From Sulfurimonas sp. (lineage in GTDB: Bacteria; Campylobacterota; Campylobacteria; Campylobacterales; Sulfurimonadaceae): 45,124 nt of DNA. The translations under genes and the position numbers were made by a program. The notes under the pieces were generated by a model. It was given only the letters and a program-made list of their open reading frames with translations, was not told the DNA's origin and did no database searches. Each line of letters starts with the position of its first letter. Position 1 is the stretch's first letter. The stretch spans positions 1 through 45,124 of the forward strand of contig PPDH01000017.1 of NCBI GenBank assembly GCA_002899765.1, given 5' to 3'. Shown here piece after piece: positions 19,452 through 27,749 of this stretch.

Positions 19452-20707
19452 TTTTCTACCTTTAAGGCATTTGTCATCCAAATAAAATTATAAGCCAACA
19501 CCAAACTATTTATTGCACACATTACAAACAATGATATATAAATATCATAATTTTTTGAAACAAAATATAATACTATCGATAATAAAATAAAATGAATTAT
19601 CGCGATTTTAAAAGCTTTACTTTGTAAGTTTAATAAACTTGGAATATAGGCTATGATTGACACAATTACGTTTAAGATTAAATATATAGATAGAATCTGT
19701 ATATATTTTCCTGAATCCATCCATTCTTCGCCAAATACTATTTCAAAAATTTGTGGTGCAAATACTATAAAAATAATAAATGGCACTAATATCTTTTTTA
19801 AAAGTGCTTTTATAATATTAAGACTGAAGATATAAGTATTCTCCTTCTTGTTATATAGTTCTACTAATCTTTGATTATACACTTTCGCTGTCGAAGTTGC
19901 AATTATAGACATTGGAGCTAATACTATCATCATAGCTAAAGAATATTTACCCACTATGGCACTTCCAAAAAATGGGGTAAATAGGTAAATAGGTAAATTT
20001 GATGATATATTTACAAGCAAAGCATGAAGCATATTGTATTTTGGAAAATTGATATATTTTTTTGCTAAAACTAACATGTTTTCAAACGAAATAGATGTTA
20101 ATAAAGTTTTATTTTTTATAATATTTTTTGCTAATTTTATATTTGCAAAAATCTGAGCCAATATTTGGCCTATAATCAAACCGGCAAATCCATTTTTTAA
20201 AAAACCTATCAAAATTTGAGTTATTGCTAATACAAGTTATTTAATAATGGTCGCTTTTGCTATATCTTTATAATGTTTTGTTCTATTGTTACAGTTTGAA
20301 AGTAAATTAAACAAAGCAACAAAAAAAACAGTAATAGGGACAAAATAAAGCCAATTTTCCAATAAGTCATTGTTGAGTAGTTGCAAAATTTCTTCTTTAA
20401 AAACAAATATCACAAAAAAACTAACTATTGAGGTAAAAAAAATCAATACCAAACTCAATGCAAAGATATTTATAGCATCTTTATCATATTTGAGAAGCAT
20501 TGTTACTTGTTCATACCTTCCTGAAGCAATAACAGCTACAAAGCCAACAATAGCCACAAAAAGTGCAAACACCCCAAAATCTTCAGGTGTATATATACGA
20601 GTAAGTATCGGGCTTATAGCTATAGGTATGGCTTGTGCTATAGCAGTGCCTGTCATAAGAGTTAAGACATTTCGGCTAAACTCGCCCTTTGGCTTAAAGA
20701 GTCCCAT
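19448..20707 (-). pseudogene. Wzx-type polysaccharide flippase, one in-frame stop
   Basis: A multi-span membrane protein of 420 codons in the MATE/Wzx (RfbX-like) superfamily. The start region FSRNVLTLMTGTAIAQAIPI with PILTRIYTPEDFGVFALFVA is the classic first-helices signature of O-antigen flippases. TAA at 20237-20239 (codon 157) falls after ATIIK and the frame continues LVLAITQILIGFLKNGFAGL to a normal C-terminus with ten or more helices in total. Ser is common at this place in relatives, so TCA to TAA is one possible origin; the lost residue is not certain. The flippase would move the lipid-linked repeat unit across the inner membrane. The gene is AT-richer than the cluster average. Confidence 0.8.
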
Positions 20708-20710
20708 CCT

Positions 20711-21364
20711 TTACTCTAAAAAAACTATATTTTCATCTTCAAGCTTGTATCTGCTGCCGTCATACGCATCAACTGCAAAGCCATCCGTATCAAACTCAAG
20801 TCTGTTTCCTGCGCGGCTTACCCAGCCTATCTGCCTTGCTGGCACACCCGCCATAAGCGCATAAGGCTTCACGTCCTTACTCACGACCGCTCCACTTCCT
20901 ATGAGCGCATATTCTCCGATTGTAACTCCGCAGACGACTGTCGCATTTGCTCCTATCGAACAGCCATATTTGAGAAGCGTTTTTTTGAACTCGCTTTTTC
21001 TGAGTATAAAAGCTCTCGGATTTACGACATTTGTAAAGACCGCGCTAGGCCCTACAAATACGTCGTCTTCAATCTCGATGCCCTCATAGATTGAGACATT
21101 GTTCTGCACTTTTACGCCGCTGCCAATCTTGACATTTGAACCGACCACGCAGTTCTGCCCAAAAGAGCAGTTTTGCCCTATTGTTGAGCCTGAAAGTATA
21201 TGAGAAAAATGCCATATCTTCGTACCGCTTCCGATATGCACATTATCATCCACAATAGAGCTTTCATGGACGAAGAAACTCCCGCCTGCTTCCTTTTTGG
21301 AAATCGGTTTTTCTTGTCTGAGGCGCTTTTTCCACTCTTGAGAAGAGATATATTTTTTTTCCAT
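20711..21364 (-). CDS. wbpD: WbpD/WlbB-like UDP-sugar N-acetyltransferase
   Basis: A left-handed beta-helix acetyltransferase of 217 residues from the ATG at 21364, which has an AAGGTG ribosome site and a TAATG overlap with the previous stop. The hexapeptide repeats ([20 protein letters not shown], then [20 protein letters not shown]) and especially [34 protein letters not shown] and [14 protein letters not shown] match WbpD, which acetylates the 3-amino group of UDP-GlcNAc(3NH2)A. An N-terminal extension of about 30 residues and a C-terminal tail ending NIVFLE are beyond the core. It is next to the WbpB-like dehydrogenase, as in Pseudomonas and Bordetella. Confidence 0.88.
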   Translation of the reverse strand: MEKKYISSQEWKKRLRQEKPISKKEAGGSFFVHESSIVDDNVHIGSGTKIWHFSHILSGSTIGQNCSFGQNCVVGSNVKIGSGVKVQNNVSIYEGIEIEDDVFVGPSAVFTNVVNPRAFILRKSEFKKTLLKYGCSIGANATVVCGVTIGEYALIGSGAVVSKDVKPYALMAGVPARQIGWVSRAGNRLEFDTDGFAVDAYDGSRYKLEDENIVFLE

Positions 21365-22320
21365 TACGTCACCTTTATGCAAAACGGATGATACTCGCCT
21401 CGTAATCCCAAAGGAGTAAGTTCTCGTATCTCCGACACGATATTGATAGAACCTCTGGCATCCTCAAGCCCGAATCCGCCGCCATCTAGTATATCTTGGT
21501 AAGATTTTGTATGCAGATCCGTGAAGCCTTCGCTGAACTCTATCTCTTCATCGTTTATCTTAATACTTCTGTATGTCCTCTGCCCTGCGGCTTTTAACTC
21601 ATTTGGTACATGTTCATAGTTTACGCTCAAAAACCATCTGACGTTCGCGTTTTTAAGCCTCATAAATCCCGCATTTATATCCGCTTGCTTTACATGTACG
21701 AAACTCTCTTTTACCTCTCCGAATATCCACGATAACATGTCAAAAAAATGCACGCCTATATTTGAAGCGATTCCGCCACTTTTTGCCTCATCACCTTTCC
21801 AACTCGCAAAGTACCATCTGCCCCTGCTTGTTATGTAGGTCAAGTCTATCTCGTAAATCTTGTTTGGATTTTGTTTCAGCTCATCGGCTATTTTTTTCTT
21901 CAGCGCGACTATAGAGTCGTGAAGCCTCAACTGCAGCACGGTATACACTTTTTTACCGCTACGACCCTCTATAGCAAGCAGTTCGTCAATCTCTTTTGGA
22001 TCTAGCACAAGAGGCTTTTCACAAATGGCATGTGAGGCGTTTTGAAGTGCGGCTCTTATATGGCTGTAGTGAAGATAGTTTGGAGAGGCTATGGAGATAT
22101 ACTCTATCTTTTGTTCTTCGCTTCTTTGGCATCTCTCTACAAAACTCTCAAAAAGTTCATACTCCGTAAAAAAATAGGCTTCAGGAAAATTGCTGTCTAT
22201 TATCCCTATGCCGTCATAAGGGTCAAACGCTGCAACAAGATTGTTTCTTGTCTCTTTTATGGCTTTCATATGTCTTGGAGCAATGTAGCCCGAAGCCCCA
22301 ATGAGTGCAAAGTTTTTCAT
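21364..22320 (-). CDS. wbpB: WbpB/WlbA-like UDP-GlcNAcA 3-dehydrogenase
   Basis: A 318-residue Gfo/Idh/MocA-family oxidoreductase. The start [20 protein letters not shown] is nearly diagnostic for WlbA/WbpB. Other conserved points are the CEKPLVL motif with its catalytic Lys near residue 100, [17 protein letters not shown] and [20 protein letters not shown]. The enzyme oxidises C3 of UDP-N-acetylglucosaminuronate with NAD, the step before transamination. The partner aminotransferase WbpE is not beside it. Its start is one base after the dehydrogenase gene stop. Confidence 0.93.
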   Translation of the reverse strand: MKNFALIGASGYIAPRHMKAIKETRNNLVAAFDPYDGIGIIDSNFPEAYFFTEYELFESFVERCQRSEEQKIEYISIASPNYLHYSHIRAALQNASHAICEKPLVLDPKEIDELLAIEGRSGKKVYTVLQLRLHDSIVALKKKIADELKQNPNKIYEIDLTYITSRGRWYFASWKGDEAKSGGIASNIGVHFFDMLSWIFGEVKESFVHVKQADINAGFMRLKNANVRWFLSVNYEHVPNELKAAGQRTYRSIKINDEEIEFSEGFTDLHTKSYQDILDGGGFGLEDARGSINIVSEIRELTPLGLRGEYHPFCIKVT

Positions 22321-22321
22321 A

Positions 22322-23587
22322 TTAAAGTCTCCATGTCGGTTTTTCTACAACACCTTTTACGTCTATGATAATCGGCTCGCCATTTGACATGCTCTCAAAT
22401 TGCTCCATTGTAATCTCTTTGAATGCGTCATGACCTACTGCTACTACTATAGAGTCATACTTTTTGCCGCTTTGCGGTAAATCTTCTATAAAATTCAGAG
22501 GTTTTGTCTCTTTGTCGCTTCTATCTACCCAGTAGTCGTACACTTCAACATGACACTCATACTCTTGCAATTCTTTAATAATATCAAGTACCTTGGAGTT
22601 TCTCATATCAGGGCAGTTCTCTTTAAAAGTAACACCCATTACCAAAATATTTGCACCTTTTAATTTTTTGTCGTTTTTAACCATATACTTAATGGTTTTG
22701 TCTGCGATTATTTTACTCATACCGTTGTTAATTTGCCTCGCACCCAATATAAGATTTGGCATATATCCGAGGCTTTGTGCTTTATGAGTCAAATAATACG
22801 GGTCAACACCTATACAGTGCCCTCCTACCAAACCAGGTTTTAGTCTAATGAAATTCCATTTCGTAGCTGCCGCTTCTATAACGTCATGAGTGTTTATGCC
22901 CATAAGGTCAAACATCATAGCCAGTTCATTCATAAGAGCTATATTTACATCTCTTTGGGTATTTTCTATCACTTTTGCAGCTTCTGCCACTTTGATACTA
23001 GGCGCCAAATAAGTTCCTGCCGTTATGATAGATTTATAAAGCGCATCAACTTTTTTTGCAATCTCAGAAGTAGAGCCGGATGTGATTTTAAGTATGTTAG
23101 TAACGGTATGCTCTTTATCACCGGGATTAATTCTCTCAGGAGAGTAACCGCAAAAAAATGCTTCATTGAACTTAAGTCCCGACTCTTTTTCAAGTATGTG
23201 TACGCATACCTCTTCGGTAACTCCGGGATAAACAGTCGACTCATATATAACAATATCGCCCTCTTTAAGTACTCTTCCTACCATCTGTGTTGATTTTATT
23301 ATCGGTGTTAAGTCGGGCTTATTTGTACTGTCTATGGGTGTTGGAACTGTAACTATATAAATATTACTCTCTTTTATCTCTTTGGTATCTAAAGTAAATT
23401 TCATACCGTTTTTTACCGACTCTTTGAGTTGTTCGTTTGTCAACTCCTGAGTTCTGTCAAAACCTCTGTTTAGCTCATCTATTCTGGCTCTGTTTATATC
23501 AAAACCTATTACTTTATATTTTTCGCTAAATGCGTGAGCAAGCGGCAACCCGACATATCCGAGACCGATGACGCATATTTTTATCAT
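22322..23587 (-). CDS. UDP-sugar 6-dehydrogenase (TviB/WbpA/WbpO family)
   Basis: A 421-residue UDP-glucose/GDP-mannose dehydrogenase superfamily enzyme. It has the NAD fold at the start (ICVIGLGYVGLPLAHAFSEK), DINRARIDELNRGFDRT, VPTPIDSTNKPDLTPI, YESTVYPGVTEEVC, the catalytic Cys in GLVGGHCIGVDPYYLTHKAQ and the C-terminal MGVTFKENCPDMRNSKV. It belongs to the TviB/VipA branch that oxidises C6 of UDP-HexNAc to the uronate. In this cluster it would supply UDP-GlcNAcA to the WbpB-like enzyme and perhaps UDP-HexNAcA to the adjacent epimerase. It overlaps the epimerase by four bases. Confidence 0.92.
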   Translation of the reverse strand: MIKICVIGLGYVGLPLAHAFSEKYKVIGFDINRARIDELNRGFDRTQELTNEQLKESVKNGMKFTLDTKEIKESNIYIVTVPTPIDSTNKPDLTPIIKSTQMVGRVLKEGDIVIYESTVYPGVTEEVCVHILEKESGLKFNEAFFCGYSPERINPGDKEHTVTNILKITSGSTSEIAKKVDALYKSIITAGTYLAPSIKVAEAAKVIENTQRDVNIALMNELAMMFDLMGINTHDVIEAAATKWNFIRLKPGLVGGHCIGVDPYYLTHKAQSLGYMPNLILGARQINNGMSKIIADKTIKYMVKNDKKLKGANILVMGVTFKENCPDMRNSKVLDIIKELQEYECHVEVYDYWVDRSDKETKPLNFIEDLPQSGKKYDSIVVAVGHDAFKEITMEQFESMSNGEPIIIDVKGVVEKPTWRL

Positions 23588-24696
23588 TTGGTATTTCCGT
23601 AAAAACTTTTATACCACTTCACAAATTTTTCAACTCCGACAGCTAAAGGAGTGTCAGGCTTATATCCAAAGTCATTTATCAAACCGCTTACATCTGCATA
23701 AGTTGAAACAACGTCACCGTCTTGCATCTCCATAAAGTTTTTCTTTGCCTCTTTGCCGAGTGAAATTTCAAGTGTTTTTATAAAGTCCAAAAGCTGAATC
23801 GGTGTGTTGTTTCCTATGTTGTAGATTCTATAGGGTGCGGTTGATCTATCGGCTGGAAGATTTTTAGATTGCTTCGCTTCGCTTGCAATGACAGAAGAAT
23901 CACTCGCAATCGCAGTTGCAGGATTGTCTATGACCTTTATAATACCATCGACAATATCGCCTACATAAGTAAAATCTCTGCTCATGTTGCCATGATTGAA
24001 AACTTTTATGGCTCTATCGTTTAAAATCGCATCGGCAAAAAGCATGGGAGCCATATCGGGTCTTCCCCACTCGCCGTAAACGGTAAAAAATCTCAGCCCC
24101 GTAGTCTGGATACCGTAAAGATGACTGTAGGTATGCGCCATCATCTCGTTTGATTTTTTAGTTGCCGCATAGAGGCTTATCGGGTGGTCGGTATGCTCAC
24201 TCGTCTTAAACGGCTGTGCTTTGTTTAGCCCGTACACGCTTGAACTGCTGGCATATGAGAGATTTTTTACGCCGAAGTTTCTACAGGCTTCAAGGATATT
24301 TAAAAATCCCACTACATTACTTTGAATGTATGCATGTGGATTTTCTATAGAGTATCTCACGCCTGCTTGCGCTGCAAGATTACATACAGCATCGAACTTT
24401 TCTTCTTCAAATAGTTTATCGATAGCTGCCGTATCTTCAAGACCAACTTTGATAAATTTATGTGTTGCGTAAATTGAAGATTGGATTGCTTGAGTATGTT
24501 TGCTATGACATTCATTTGTCACTGCGAGTGAAGCGCGGCAGTCTATCCCAAGTTCATTAAGTCTTGCGTATTTAATATTTACATCATAGTAGTCATTTAT
24601 ATTATCAATTCCAACTACTTCATCACCTCGCTCAAGAAGTTTTTTTGCCAAATGAAAACCGATAAAACCGGCTGTTCCTGTTACTAATATCTTCAT
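23584..24696 (-). CDS. UDP-glucuronate-type 4-epimerase (SDR), with repeat-derived inserts
   Basis: A 370-residue extended SDR epimerase. MKILVTGTAGFIGFHLAKKL gives the NAD loop; YDVNIKYARLNELGI, NLAAQAGVRYSIENPHAYIQ, the catalytic SASSSVYG-like segment and YAATKKSNE (catalytic Tyr and Lys) match UDP-glucuronate 4-epimerases (LspL/WcaG). Two variable loops contain peptides encoded by short palindromic repeats: CRASLAVTNECHSKHTQAI near residues 51-70 and SVIASEAKQSKN near residues 266-278. The frame and all catalytic motifs are kept, so it is probably active. The start overlaps by three bases the stop of a decayed upstream ORF. The substrate may be UDP-GlcA or UDP-GlcNAcA; not decidable here. 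Confidence 0.9.
   Translation of the reverse strand: MKILVTGTAGFIGFHLAKKLLERGDEVVGIDNINDYYDVNIKYARLNELGIDCRASLAVTNECHSKHTQAIQSSIYATHKFIKVGLEDTAAIDKLFEEEKFDAVCNLAAQAGVRYSIENPHAYIQSNVVGFLNILEACRNFGVKNLSYASSSSVYGLNKAQPFKTSEHTDHPISLYAATKKSNEMMAHTYSHLYGIQTTGLRFFTVYGEWGRPDMAPMLFADAILNDRAIKVFNHGNMSRDFTYVGDIVDGIIKVIDNPATAIASDSSVIASEAKQSKNLPADRSTAPYRIYNIGNNTPIQLLDFIKTLEISLGKEAKKNFMEMQDGDVVSTYADVSGLINDFGYKPDTPLAVGVEKFVKWYKSFYGNTK
23866..23893 (-). repeat. Short palindromic repeat inside the epimerase gene
   Basis: On the minus strand this reads CTGTCATTGCAAGCG then AAGCGAAGCAATCT, a member of the widespread TGTCATTGCGAG...GCAATCT small repeat family found scattered in many bacterial genomes, usually between genes. 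Here it is translated in frame as VIASEAKQS in a loop of the epimerase, comparable in kind to the coding palindromic elements of Rickettsia. Confidence 0.75.
24484..24549. repeat. Second, imperfect palindromic repeat in the epimerase gene
   Basis: The plus strand holds GATTGCTTGAGTATG and TGCTATGACA followed, after a short spacer, by TGTCACTGCGAGTGAAGCG and CGGCAGTCTATCC. The right half is a degenerate copy of the TGTCATTGCGAG...GCAATCT family and the left half is an inverted, more diverged copy, so the pair forms a head-to-head palindrome. It is translated in frame near residues 51-70, where homologues have a shorter loop. Confidence 0.6.
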
Positions 24697-24914
24697 TTTT
24701 TTCTCATATCTTTCATATTTTCAAGCTCAAGGGCAAGTTCATCATACTCTGTTTTTTTTCTTTGGATAAATTTTTGAGTAAGCTATAGTTTTTCGTTGAA
24801 ACCTTTTTCAGTCAAAAGGCATTTGTATTGGTTTTTTATTTGCTCATATTTTGAATATTACTGTTTTATATCTTCTGTGGTGCTTAAAGTGTAAAGAGTA
24901 ACTTTAACTAAATT
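24693..24914 (-). pseudogene. Remnant of a small coiled-coil ORF
   Basis: This gap between the epimerase and tRNA-Leu has no intact gene, but one minus-strand frame reads like protein: VKVTLYTLSTTEDIKQ, stop, YSKYEQIKNQYKCLLTEKG with FNEKL, stop, LTQKFIQRKKTEYDELALEL with ENMKDMRKK, ending in a TGA that overlaps the epimerase ATG. The internal stops are TAA at 24858-24860 and TAG at 24783-24785. Composition (charged, heptad-like) suggests a small coiled coil of about 70-75 residues. No start codon is visible at the 5' end; a TAAAAT box lies just upstream at 24912-24917. I do not recognise the family. It may be a dead gene or another victim of the stop-codon problem seen elsewhere. Confidence 0.4.
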
Positions 24915-24972
24915 TTAGTGTAATTACCGTAGCAAAAGAGATTTTTTTTGATTTTTTGAAGTAGAAATAAAA

Positions 24973-25057
24973 TGGTGCGATCGGAGAGATTTGAACTCTC
25001 ACACCCGTAAGGCACTACCCCCTCAAGGTAGCGTGTCTACCGTTCCACCACGATCGC
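24973..25057 (-). tRNA. tRNA-Leu (anticodon GAG)
   Basis: On the minus strand an 85-base class II tRNA folds with a seven-pair acceptor stem (GCGATCG with CGATCGC), discriminator A and an encoded CCA end. The anticodon stem CTACC/GGTAG encloses loop TTGAGGG, so the anticodon is GAG (leucine, CUC/CUU). A variable arm of leucine type and a T stem GAGAG/CTCTC with loop TTCAAAT are present. It follows the atpE terminator on the same strand. Confidence 0.96.
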
Positions 25058-25058
25058 A

Positions 25059-25090
25059 TAAAAATAAAAGTTGTCGGCAGAAGCCGACAA
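25059..25090 (-). terminator. Intrinsic terminator of atpE
   Basis: On the minus strand, 18 bases after the atpE stop, arms TTGTCGGC and GCCGACAA around loop TTCT form a strong eight-pair hairpin (25071-25090) followed by CTTTTATTTTTA. This is a textbook Rho-independent terminator and separates atpE from tRNA-Leu. Confidence 0.92.
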
Positions 25091-25108
25091 GAGGAATACT
25101 TAAGTTAA

Positions 25109-25423
25109 TTAACCTAAGTAAGGGTTTGCGTAAAGTGCGATTAGAGCAATTACAAGTGCATAGATAACTTGTGCTTCGATCATCGCAAGAGCGATAAACA
25201 TCGTAGTCATAAGTTTAGCACCTAAACCTGGGTTTCTTGCAGTACCTGCAATTGTAGCAGCAGCAGTATGACCCATACCGATAGCTCCACCAAGAGCAGC
25301 AAGACCAAGACCAAGACCTGCAGCGATCATTGAGTACGCTTTAAGTGTTTGGTTTGCAACATCACCATCAGCAGCTAGTGCAGCAGTAGCGAATGCTACC
25401 ATTAAGAAAAGAATTTTTTTCAT
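25109..25423 (-). CDS. atpE: F-type ATP synthase subunit c
   Basis: A 104-residue c subunit of the FoF1 ATP synthase rotor, starting at the ATG with a TGGAG ribosome site; upstream in-frame codons are not part of it. Residues 1-17 (MKKILFLMVAFATAALA) look like a cleavable signal peptide, an extension found in several Campylobacterota c subunits. Two helices follow (about 28-58 and 70-98) with the polar loop ARNP at 62-65 and the ion-carrying E83 in AMIEAQVIYALV. The residues around E83 lack an obvious sodium-binding set, so protons are the likely coupling ion. The gene stands alone, away from the other atp genes, with its own strong terminator. Confidence 0.94.
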   Translation of the reverse strand: MKKILFLMVAFATAALAADGDVANQTLKAYSMIAAGLGLGLAALGGAIGMGHTAAATIAGTARNPGLGAKLMTTMFIALAMIEAQVIYALVIALIALYANPYLG

Positions 25424-25583
25424 AGTTTCTCCATTAAAATTATTACAAACTTTTTCGGCTAGCGTAACCATATCCACAAAGATATAGCAACCCAAACATA
25501 AATGCAAGGATTTCCCTACTTAAATTTGATGGCGAATGATACATAAAAAGTGCTAAAAATTACTTTAATGTATACAATTTTAT

Positions 25584-27749
25584 TTACGCACGCCCTAAAG
25601 AAATTTTATTGCCTTTAAATTCTAAAATTTCAACATCAATCTCATCACCCTCACTAAGTACGTCACTGACTTTGTCTACTCTTTGATCTGATATTTTAGA
25701 GATGTGGATTAATCCGTCTGTTCCGTCAGGCAGCTCTATAAATGCACCGAAATCAACTATTTTTTTAACAATTCCCTTGTACTTATCGCCTACTTTGTAC
25801 TCTATCTTTGCAACTTTAGGAGCATTGACAATTCCCTCAATGTGTTCTCTAGCAGCCTGTACCCCGCTTTTGCTTTTGCCCGTTACTTTAACTTTGCCCT
25901 CTTTTTTATCTATGTCGATTGCTACTTCAAACTTCTCGATTATCTCGCGGATAGTTTTACCTGCTTGACCGATAATCTCACAGATAAAACTTGGGTGAAT
26001 ATGAAAAAAGTCGGTGCTAGGCAGTACGCCGTCGTTAAACTCAATTTTTTTCTCGGCTTCTTGCATAATATCTATAATATGCGCTCTTCCCTCTTTTGCT
26101 TGATAAAGTGCTTCTTTTAGTATATTTAAGCTAATGCCACCTAACTTAATGTCCATCTGCATAGCAGTAATGCCCTCTTTTGAACCTGTGACTTTAAAGT
26201 CCATATCGCCGTCATGATCTTCAAGACCCATAATATCCGAGAGAATTGCATACTTTTCACCTTCGCTAACCATTCCCATTGCAATCCCGGCAATTGTGTC
26301 GCTTGTCTCGATATCTGCCGCCTTAAGCGCCATAAAACCGCCGCAAACCGTTGCCATTGATGATGAGCCGTTTGACTCTAATATTTCAGAGACCAAGCGG
26401 ACTGTCTGTCCGTTAAGATCTACAGCAGGTTCTAAGGCTCTTTTAGCCAAATTTCCATGTCCTAGTTCTCTTCTTTTTGTACCCATAATCGGGGATGCCT
26501 CACCGACGCTAAATCCCGGAAAATTATAGTGAACCATAAAGTTCTCGTTTTGAATGCCGTCATCCGTAAGAGTTTCAAACATCTGTGCATCTTTGGGTCC
26601 GCCCATAGTAAGAACGACGAGAGCCTGCGTCTGCCCGCGGGTAAAGAGACATGAAGAGTGTGCGCGCGGAAGAACGTTTGTGCTTATAGATATCGGTCTT
26701 ATCTCATTTAAAGCTCTGCCGTCAGCTCTGATTTTATCATTTAAAATCTGTGCTCTTACCTGCTCTTTTTTTACCTTTTCAATAGCATCTTTAAGTTCTA
26801 CTTCATCCCAATGCTCTTGTGTTAACATGATTTTTTTTCTAATCGCTCTTAGAGCAGTAGAGCGCTCTGACTTTGCCATCTGATTCATAGCGGCTTTTAT
26901 ATCTAAAAAGTGATGCTCTTTTACATAACTGACCATCTCTTCATTTATCACATGTGCTTTATACTCTATGGCTTGCGTCTCTTTTTTAAACTCCCCAAAA
27001 GCCTCTTCATACTTAGCGTTGCTTTCAAAAAGTAGCTGCTGTGTCTTTTGTAAAATATTTACAAGTTCATCTTCCGCCAACGCATTTGAAATGTGTGTCA
27101 TGATAACAGGTGCACTCATTGTAGGATCTAGCAACGGGTCAATAACCAAAGTACTGTCTATCTTTTGCGAGCCGATACTTCTCATCTCTATCATCAAAAG
27201 CTCATCTTTCGTTCCCGATAGATATAAATCAAGTGTCGAGCTGTTTAACTGTGAGAGCGTAGGATTTAACACCAGTTCCCCATCTATTTTTGCAGCTCTT
27301 ACGGCAGAGACCGATTTGTTAATATCTATATCGCTCACATACAGAGCTGCAGATGCCGCATTGAGTGCCAGTACTTGTAAATCAGCTTCGGCATCAACAC
27401 TAAACGTCATGATAGTTATTTGTGTAGGGTGTCCAAAACCCTTAGGAAAAAGAGGTCGAAGAGAGCGGTCTACTATACGAGAAGTGAGCGTTTCAAAATC
27501 ACTTGGTTTTGTCTCACGCTTAAAAAATCCGCCTGGAATTTTACCCGCAGCATATGTTTTTTCAATATATTGTACCGTTAAAGGGAGAAAATCATCTTTT
27601 ACTATCTCTGTCTCATCTATTACGACCGTTGCTAAAATAACGGTATCGCCGCTCTTTATCCAAGCTGCTCCGTTAGCCTGTTTTGCGACTTCATGAAACG
27701 AGTACTCCTCACTTCTATTTTGTAAATCTACTTTTGCATCATATTTCAT
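25584..27749 (-). CDS. pnp: Polyribonucleotide nucleotidyltransferase (PNPase)
   Basis: A 721-residue PNPase with the full domain order: first RNase PH core (residues about 10-230, GAAWIKSGDTVILATVV), helical linker, second RNase PH core with the catalytic stretch TVCGGFMALKAADI and AGIAMGMVSEG, KH domain around residues 580-640 (FICEIIGQAGKTIREIIEKF) and S1 domain to the end (VGDKYKGIVKKIVDFGAFIE). It degrades RNA 3'-5' with phosphate and works in mRNA decay. The start overlaps the phosphoribosyltransferase-like gene by eleven bases. No interruption is seen along its whole length. Confidence 0.97.
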   Translation of the reverse strand: MKYDAKVDLQNRSEEYSFHEVAKQANGAAWIKSGDTVILATVVIDETEIVKDDFLPLTVQYIEKTYAAGKIPGGFFKRETKPSDFETLTSRIVDRSLRPLFPKGFGHPTQITIMTFSVDAEADLQVLALNAASAALYVSDIDINKSVSAVRAAKIDGELVLNPTLSQLNSSTLDLYLSGTKDELLMIEMRSIGSQKIDSTLVIDPLLDPTMSAPVIMTHISNALAEDELVNILQKTQQLLFESNAKYEEAFGEFKKETQAIEYKAHVINEEMVSYVKEHHFLDIKAAMNQMAKSERSTALRAIRKKIMLTQEHWDEVELKDAIEKVKKEQVRAQILNDKIRADGRALNEIRPISISTNVLPRAHSSCLFTRGQTQALVVLTMGGPKDAQMFETLTDDGIQNENFMVHYNFPGFSVGEASPIMGTKRRELGHGNLAKRALEPAVDLNGQTVRLVSEILESNGSSSMATVCGGFMALKAADIETSDTIAGIAMGMVSEGEKYAILSDIMGLEDHDGDMDFKVTGSKEGITAMQMDIKLGGISLNILKEALYQAKEGRAHIIDIMQEAEKKIEFNDGVLPSTDFFHIHPSFICEIIGQAGKTIREIIEKFEVAIDIDKKEGKVKVTGKSKSGVQAAREHIEGIVNAPKVAKIEYKVGDKYKGIVKKIVDFGAFIELPDGTDGLIHISKISDQRVDKVSDVLSEGDEIDVEILEFKGNKISLGRA

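Noticed and set aside
20370-20864. Plus-strand open frame opposite flippase and wbpD
   Set aside because: Low-complexity Ser/Ala/Lys composition typical of antisense frames; both sense genes are recognisable.
26968-27696. Long plus-strand open frame of 242 codons opposite pnp
   Set aside because: It lies wholly antisense to a fully conserved PNPase, has Ser/Leu-rich shadow composition and no ribosome site.
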